Origin: JBEKTY01 sp049515555
Lineage (GTDB): Bacteria; Planctomycetota; Planctomycetia; Pirellulales; Thermoguttaceae
Length of the DNA stretch: 35,350 nt
Reading direction: 5' to 3'
Assembly (NCBI GenBank): GCA_049515555.1
Contig: JBEKTY010000081.1
Span: forward strand, 1-35,350
Positions within the stretch are counted from its first letter, which is position 1, and each line of letters opens with the position of its first letter. The position numbers were made by a program, and so were the translations under genes. Below the pieces are notes generated by a model. That model worked only from the letters and a program-made list of their open reading frames with translations. It was not told the origin of the DNA and did no database searches. This document shows positions 31,518-35,350 of the stretch, piece by piece.

Positions 31518-31519
31518 CC

Positions 31520-32548
31520 ATGCCTCGCGAACCGATACTGCAACCCGGTGCCGAGCCGGCCGACGAGGACCGCCTGCTGCGCCCGCGGCGGATGCAGGAC
31601 ATGGTGGGGCAGCGCGAGGTCTACGCCCGGCTGCAGATCGCCGTCGAGGCGGCGGCCAAGCGGGGCGAGCCGCTGGGGCACATCCTGTTCGACGGCCCGC
31701 CGGGCCTGGGCAAGACCACCTTCGCCACCTGCATCCCCCGCGAGCTGGGCGTGGGGTTCCAGATCGCCATCGGCGCCGCACTGGCCGCCCCCAAGGACCT
31801 TATCCCCTACCTGACGAACATCGAAGAGCGCTCCGTATTGTTCATCGACGAGATCCATCGGCTGCCCAAGGCGGTCGAGGAGTTCCTGTACCCGGCCATG
31901 GAAGACTTCCGCATCGACGTGACGCTGGGCGAGGGCGTCAATGCCCGCACGATCAATATCCAGATCAAACCCTTCACGCTGATCGGGGCCACGACCCGCA
32001 GCGGCATGCTGTCGGCCCCCTTGCGGGACCGCTTCCAGATGCGCGAGCACCTGGACTTCTACACGGTCGAGGAGTTGGCGGAGATCGTCCGCCGCAACGC
32101 GAAGAAGCTGCGGGTGGAGATCGCCGACGAGGCGGCCGCCGAGATCGCCGTCCGCAGCCGCGGCACCCCGCGGGTAGCCAATAACCGCCTGAGCTGGGTC
32201 CGCGATTACGCACTCAGCCGGGCCGACGGCCGCATCACGCTGAGCGTCGCCCGCGACGCCCTGGAAATGCTGGGCATCGACGTGCTGGGCCTGGACCCGC
32301 AGGACCGCAAATACCTGGAGACGATCGCGCGGGTCTTCGGCGGCGGGCCGGTGGGCGTCGAGGCCATCGCCCACACCCTGAACCTCGAGGTCGATACGCT
32401 GATCGACGAGGTGGAGCCCTTCCTGCTGCGGTCGGAACTTCTGGTGCGCACCCCGCGTGGCCGGCGGATGACGGCCGCGGCCTTCGAGCACCTGGGCCTC
32501 GGCCCCGCCCCCGAGGGCAGCCCGGAAGGCCAACGCCGGCTGTTCTAA
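31520..32548 (+). CDS. ruvB: Holliday junction branch migration ATPase RuvB
   Basis: This 342-aa hexameric AAA+ motor drives branch migration. Walker A is GPPGLGKTT (59-67) and Walker B is LFIDEIHR with D110/E111. Sensor 1 is GATTRSGMLSAPLRDRF with its arginine finger region, and RSRGTPRVANNRLSWVRDYA carries sensor 2. The C-terminal winged helix (LETIARVFGGGPVGVEAIAHTL) is present, and the protein ends PEGQRRLF as in the family. It follows ruvA after a 121-bp repeat gap. No SD is seen before ATG 31520. Confidence 0.95.
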   Translation: MPREPILQPGAEPADEDRLLRPRRMQDMVGQREVYARLQIAVEAAAKRGEPLGHILFDGPPGLGKTTFATCIPRELGVGFQIAIGAALAAPKDLIPYLTNIEERSVLFIDEIHRLPKAVEEFLYPAMEDFRIDVTLGEGVNARTINIQIKPFTLIGATTRSGMLSAPLRDRFQMREHLDFYTVEELAEIVRRNAKKLRVEIADEAAAEIAVRSRGTPRVANNRLSWVRDYALSRADGRITLSVARDALEMLGIDVLGLDPQDRKYLETIARVFGGGPVGVEAIAHTLNLEVDTLIDEVEPFLLRSELLVRTPRGRRMTAAAFEHLGLGPAPEGSPEGQRRLF

Positions 32549-32594
32549 TTGCCGGTAGACTCGATGGAGATTTAGGGCTCCCTCTTTCGGTGTA

Positions 32595-32622
32595 TTGCCG
32601 GCTTTGCCGGTCGTGATAGAAT
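32595..32622 (+). promoter_or_regulatory. Promoter of the STAS gene
   Basis: TTGCCG (32595-32600), 16 bases and TAGAAT (32617-32622) precede ATG 32681. GGAGG (32671-32675) is the SD at five bases. A CCGGCTTTGCCGG stem overlaps the -35 and might also end the ruvB transcript. Confidence 0.5.
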
Positions 32623-32680
32623 TAATCATTGGATTAGCTTTTCTGAGCCGATCGTCGGCTTCTTCATCATGGAGGTCGAT

Positions 32681-33061
32681 ATGGCTACCGCCGCTACGGG
32701 CTGCAAATTGGACGTCGACCGGGGTCCCCAATGGCTGCTGGTGAAAGTCAGCGGCTTCCAGGCGGATCCGGCCCATCCGCTGCCGCTGGCGGACCTGCTG
32801 TGGGCCGTGGCCCAGCGGCACTTCTGCTACCGGCTCGTGCTCGATCTGGAAGAGGTCCCGCTCGATAGCCACCTGCTCGGGCAGTTGACCCAGCTTTATG
32901 AGCTGATTCAAGAGCACGAGGGCGTGCTGCGGCTGTGCGGACTATCGCCCCAGAACCGCCGGATAGTGCAGAGATGTGCCCTGGCGGACCGGTTTCAGGC
33001 CTACCAGACGCGGGAAGAGGCGGTCCTGGGCGGCTGCGGCGATCCGCGGCTGCCGCGCTAG
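32681..33061 (+). CDS. STAS-domain protein (anti-sigma factor antagonist-like)
   Basis: The 126-aa product has the beta-alpha STAS fold, with LVLDLEEVPLDSHLLGQLTQ as the conserved beta-strand and phospho-loop region; the usual serine may correspond to the S in LDSHLL. It ends with LRLCGLSPQNRRIVQRC, a typical STAS block. Such proteins capture anti-sigma kinases or form scaffolds; no kinase or sigma gene is adjacent, so its partner is unknown. ATG 32681 is chosen over 32669 because GGAGG lies five bases before it. Confidence 0.8.
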   Translation: MATAATGCKLDVDRGPQWLLVKVSGFQADPAHPLPLADLLWAVAQRHFCYRLVLDLEEVPLDSHLLGQLTQLYELIQEHEGVLRLCGLSPQNRRIVQRCALADRFQAYQTREEAVLGGCGDPRLPR

Positions 33062-33103
33062 AAGGCGGAGGGGGGAAGGCGGAAGGGGGAAGGCCCGCAG
33101 CCG
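33062..33103. repeat. GGAAGGC-type tract between convergent genes
   Basis: A short degenerate tract of GGCGGAGG and GGAAGGG units lies between the STAS stop and the end of the BON gene, and is related to the array at 27477-27545. Confidence 0.6.
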
Positions 33104-33319
33104 CTACCAGCAGACTTCCAACTCGTTGGCGATCTCTTGCACGCCTGCCACGTGGCGAATGGCTTCCTGGGCCATCTGCTTCTGAAAGTATGTGCCCACG
33201 CTCCCCCGCAAGGTCACGCGGCCCTCGGCGGCCTCGAATCGAAGGGTCCGACGCGGCACGTAGGGATTACGCTCTAAGGCGTTGAGCACCATGTCCTCTA
33301 ACGGTGGCATATCGATCAT
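33104..33319 (-). CDS. BON-domain protein
   Basis: The 71-aa product is essentially one BON domain: an N-terminal helix (VLNALERNPYV), strand EGRVTLRGSVGTYFQK with the conserved Gly, a second helix (QEAIRHVAGV) and strand EIANELEV. No signal peptide is present; BON proteins are often periplasmic, so this short form may be cytosolic or incomplete. ATG 33319 or ATG 33310 may be used. It is convergent with the STAS gene. Confidence 0.82.
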   Translation of the reverse strand: MIDMPPLEDMVLNALERNPYVPRRTLRFEAAEGRVTLRGSVGTYFQKQMAQEAIRHVAGVQEIANELEVCW

Positions 33320-33369
33320 GAGACTGGAAAGGGCTAGAATTGGGGGGCGGGAATCTGGTACGGCCGGCA

Positions 33370-33495
33370 GTGAGCAAGGCCACCTTACTAGGCTACCTCA
33401 CAAAACCTGATACCAGGATCGGAAATCTGGGCGGTTTGCATAAAAGTTTTGCCCCCAATGAACTGGAATATCTGCGTAGCATGATTAGTCAGTAA
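33370..33495 (+). CDS. Doubtful 41-aa small ORF
   Basis: An open frame begins at GTG 33370 (SKATLLGYLTKPDTRIGN) and ends at TAA 33493-33495 with a hydrophilic, helical end (NELEYLRSMISQ). It is AT-richer than its surroundings and has no SD. It may be a small protein, a relic of a larger gene, or chance. Apart from this and the palindrome at 33536-33645, I see nothing in the gap 33320-33702. Confidence 0.22.
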   Translation: MSKATLLGYLTKPDTRIGNLGGLHKSFAPNELEYLRSMISQ

Positions 33496-33535
33496 CGGAA
33501 TTTCCGGTTGTAGCGATGCCCGGCGTTCCGCGAGC

Positions 33536-33645
33536 AATGACCAATGACCAAATCCCAATGACTAGAGAGCTGGCGATGATGAGGAAGTCGAACCGGATGC
33601 TTGCCGTGCCCCATTAGTCATTGGTGCTTGGTCATTGGTCATTAG
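33536..33645. repeat. AATGACCAATGACCAA inverted repeat, second copy
   Basis: The arms AATGACCAATGACCAAATCC and ...GCTTGGTCATTGGTCATT are near reverse complements. The element is the inverse-orientation counterpart of the core at 2248-2342. Confidence 0.85.
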
Positions 33646-33702
33646 CGTGCCGCTCGATACCAAACAAGTGGATTACGCAACCCCATTCAGGAGCCGCATT
33701 CC

Positions 33703-34932
33703 ATGACGCCACGCCAGCGAGTATTAGCAGCAGTCAACCATCAGGTTTCCGATCGCGTGCCGATCGACTTGGGGGGCATGAAGGCCTCGGGCATTGCCGT
33801 GACCGCTTACGACCGGCTGAAGCGGAGGCTGGGCATCGGCACGCCCACGAAAGTGCTCGACCCGCGGTTCATGATCGCGGTGGTCGAGGAGGAGGTGTTG
33901 CGGCGGCTGCACGCGGACGTGGCGCCGCTGGACCTGTCCGGGATTCTGGGGCTGGTGCGGCCGGACGCGGAGTGGGTCGGCCGCCGCTTGTTCGACGGCA
34001 CGCAGGCCCTGTTTCCGCCGGGCACGCAGATCGCCGAGGACGCTGCGGGGAACTGGGTCCTGCTGGCGGCCGACGGCTCGCCCACGTCGTACCAGATGCC
34101 CAAGAACGGCTTCTACTTCGACGACAAGTCGTTCAACCAGGGCGACCGCATCGACCCGCAGAAGTTCCAGCCCGTGGCCGACATCCCCGACGAGCACTTG
34201 CGGCTGCTGGGCGACTACGCCCGGGGGCTTTACGACAATACCGACTACGCCATTCTGGGCTGGGGGTTCGGCGTGTGTTTCCTGGGCCTGAGCCTGATCA
34301 CCGACCGATCCGCCAACGTGACGCAGGGTCTGACTAGCGAGTGGATGGCCATGCTGATGACCGAAAAGGAGACCTGCCACGAGATGATGGACCGCTCGGT
34401 GGAGGCGAGCATCGCGTGCCTGAGACTGGTCGAGCAGGCGGTGGGCGAGCGGCCTTTCGCCTGGGGCATCGCCGCCGACGACAGCGGTACGCAGCGGGGC
34501 GAGTTCATCCGCCCGGCGCTGTGGGCGGAAATGATCAAGCCGCACTATAAGAAGTTGTGCGGCTGGATCCATGCCCACACCGCCTGGAAGACCTTCCTGC
34601 ACTGCTGCGGCTCGGTCTATAACCTGCTGCCGGAGTTCATCGAGGCGGGGGTGGATATTCTCAACCCGGTGCAGACCTCGGCGGCCAACATGGAGCCCGA
34701 GCGGCTGAAGCAGGAGTTCGGCCGGCGGCTGGTATTCTGGGGCGGCGGGTGCGATACGCAGCGGGTGCTGGGGCAAGGCAGCCCGGAGGAGATCCGCCAG
34801 CAGGTCCGCCAGCGGCTGGAAATCTTCCGGCCCGGCGGCGGCTACGTGTTCAACCAGGTCCACAACATCCAGCCCAACGTGCCGGCGGAGAACATTTTGG
34901 CGATGTTCGAGACGGCCTACGAGTTGGGGTGA
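33703..34932 (+). CDS. URO-D-family protein (methyltransferase-like)
   Basis: The 409-aa product has the uroporphyrinogen-decarboxylase TIM-barrel fold as used by cobalamin-dependent methyltransferases (MtaA/CmuA type). The start TPRQRVLAAVNHQVSDRVPIDL is characteristic. The HCCGSV block (about 302-307) is the position of the His/Cys zinc site of the methyltransferase branch, and NPVQTSAANMEPERLKQEFG is a strong family block, followed by FWGGGCDTQRVL. It lacks the residues expected of true HemE, so it should act on another methyl donor or tetrapyrrole; the substrate is unknown. AGGAG precedes ATG 33703 by nine bases. It is convergent with the deoxyhypusine-synthase-like gene. Confidence 0.85.
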   Translation: MTPRQRVLAAVNHQVSDRVPIDLGGMKASGIAVTAYDRLKRRLGIGTPTKVLDPRFMIAVVEEEVLRRLHADVAPLDLSGILGLVRPDAEWVGRRLFDGTQALFPPGTQIAEDAAGNWVLLAADGSPTSYQMPKNGFYFDDKSFNQGDRIDPQKFQPVADIPDEHLRLLGDYARGLYDNTDYAILGWGFGVCFLGLSLITDRSANVTQGLTSEWMAMLMTEKETCHEMMDRSVEASIACLRLVEQAVGERPFAWGIAADDSGTQRGEFIRPALWAEMIKPHYKKLCGWIHAHTAWKTFLHCCGSVYNLLPEFIEAGVDILNPVQTSAANMEPERLKQEFGRRLVFWGGGCDTQRVLGQGSPEEIRQQVRQRLEIFRPGGGYVFNQVHNIQPNVPAENILAMFETAYELG

Positions 34933-34946
34933 GCCGCGGGACGTTG

Positions 34947-35014
<68 letters not shown>

Positions 35015-35017
35015 GCG

Positions 35018-35350
35018 TCAGGTTTCTTTTCGGGAGGCGTTGCGCTCGACGAGGGCGCGGATCAAGAGCGGCCAGGCGATGGTTGCGTCGCAGTGGACTT
35101 CGGCGAATCGGCCGCCTTCCTCGGGGCTGACGAACTTGCCCCAAGAGACGCCCTCGCTGTAGGTGCAGCCGCTCAGTCCGCCCCAATGCACCGGCTCGGG
35201 GCAGAGGCGTACGCCGTATTGGAAGCGGCATACGGGCAGGTGGCTGCCCAATCGCATGTTCACCAGCTCGGTGAAGGGCCCTACCTGCTGGGCCCAATTG
35301 CGGGGCACGCCGCCGCCGATGGTGAAAATGCCCAGCCGCTTGGCGCGGTG
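35018..35350 (-). CDS. Deoxyhypusine synthase-like protein (C-terminal part)
   Basis: The gene runs off the right edge; 110 C-terminal codons are visible. On the minus strand it begins HRAKRLGIFTIGGGVPRNW and ends after ALVERNASRKET. The GGGVPRNW block and VSWGKF, whose Lys equals the catalytic K329 of human deoxyhypusine synthase, mark the family. The end block DATIAWPLLIRALVE also fits. Bacteria lack eIF5A, and bacterial relatives act on polyamines, some making homospermidine, so the likely substrate is a polyamine rather than a protein. The stop follows a palindrome that may be the terminator. Confidence 0.88.
   Translation of the reverse strand, partial: HRAKRLGIFTIGGGVPRNWAQQVGPFTELVNMRLGSHLPVCRFQYGVRLCPEPVHWGGLSGCTYSEGVSWGKFVSPEEGGRFAEVHCDATIAWPLLIRALVERNASRKET

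Overview
The window is bacterial chromosome, mostly G+C-rich, with gene content and dispersed-repeat style typical of Planctomycetota (Pirellulales-like). The evidence is inferential: canonical cysS next to ispF and ruvCAB, a deoxyhypusine-synthase-like protein, a HEAT-repeat protein, long coiled-coil and URO-D-family proteins, many SD-less starts, and several families of palindromic intergenic repeats. No rRNA, tRNA or CRISPR array was seen.

Layout. (1) 1-4678: a duplicated gene tail at the left edge, then a peroxide/iron/oxygen defence block: a PerR-type regulator with a candidate PerR box, ferritin, 2-Cys peroxiredoxin, an SO_0444-type permease and a flavodiiron protein. (2) 4859-7346: a less G+C-rich Type II restriction-modification pair of the BsuBI/PstI family. 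(3) 7381-9699: an unusual fusion of a cysteine synthase (CysM-like) to a cysteinyl-tRNA-synthetase-like domain whose HIGH motif is lost. (4) 10086-13767: a membrane-anchored coiled-coil protein behind a near-consensus promoter, a one-TM protein and a HEAT-repeat protein. (5) 14189-21521: an ebo-like locus (EboB-type TatD hydrolase, EboC-type UbiA prenyltransferase, two TIM-barrel isomerase-like proteins, an NPP-like phosphodiesterase) with a heparinase-like gene at the operon end. (6) 21522-24718: an accessory stretch with small proteins, a secreted PDZ protein and a MazF-type toxin-antitoxin pair. (7) 24719-27461: a three-gene ABC-2 exporter operon. (8) 27918-32548: ispF (apparently without a canonical start codon), canonical cysS, ruvC, ruvA, ruvB. 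(9) 32681-35350: STAS protein, BON protein, URO-D-family methyltransferase-like protein and the C-terminal part of a deoxyhypusine-synthase-like protein running off the edge.

The genes that look most connected are the peroxide/oxygen block (sensor, iron store, peroxide and oxygen/NO reductases) and the ebo-like locus (prenyltransferase plus hydrolase, phosphodiesterase and TIM-barrel enzymes; in cyanobacteria the related genes serve movement of a natural-product precursor). Features most worth a second look are the cysteine synthase/CysS-like fusion, the ebo-like locus lacking recognisable EboA and EboD, palindromic elements inserted in frame inside two proteins, the start-less ispF, and G-poor tandem-repeat leaders directly in front of five SD-less start codons.
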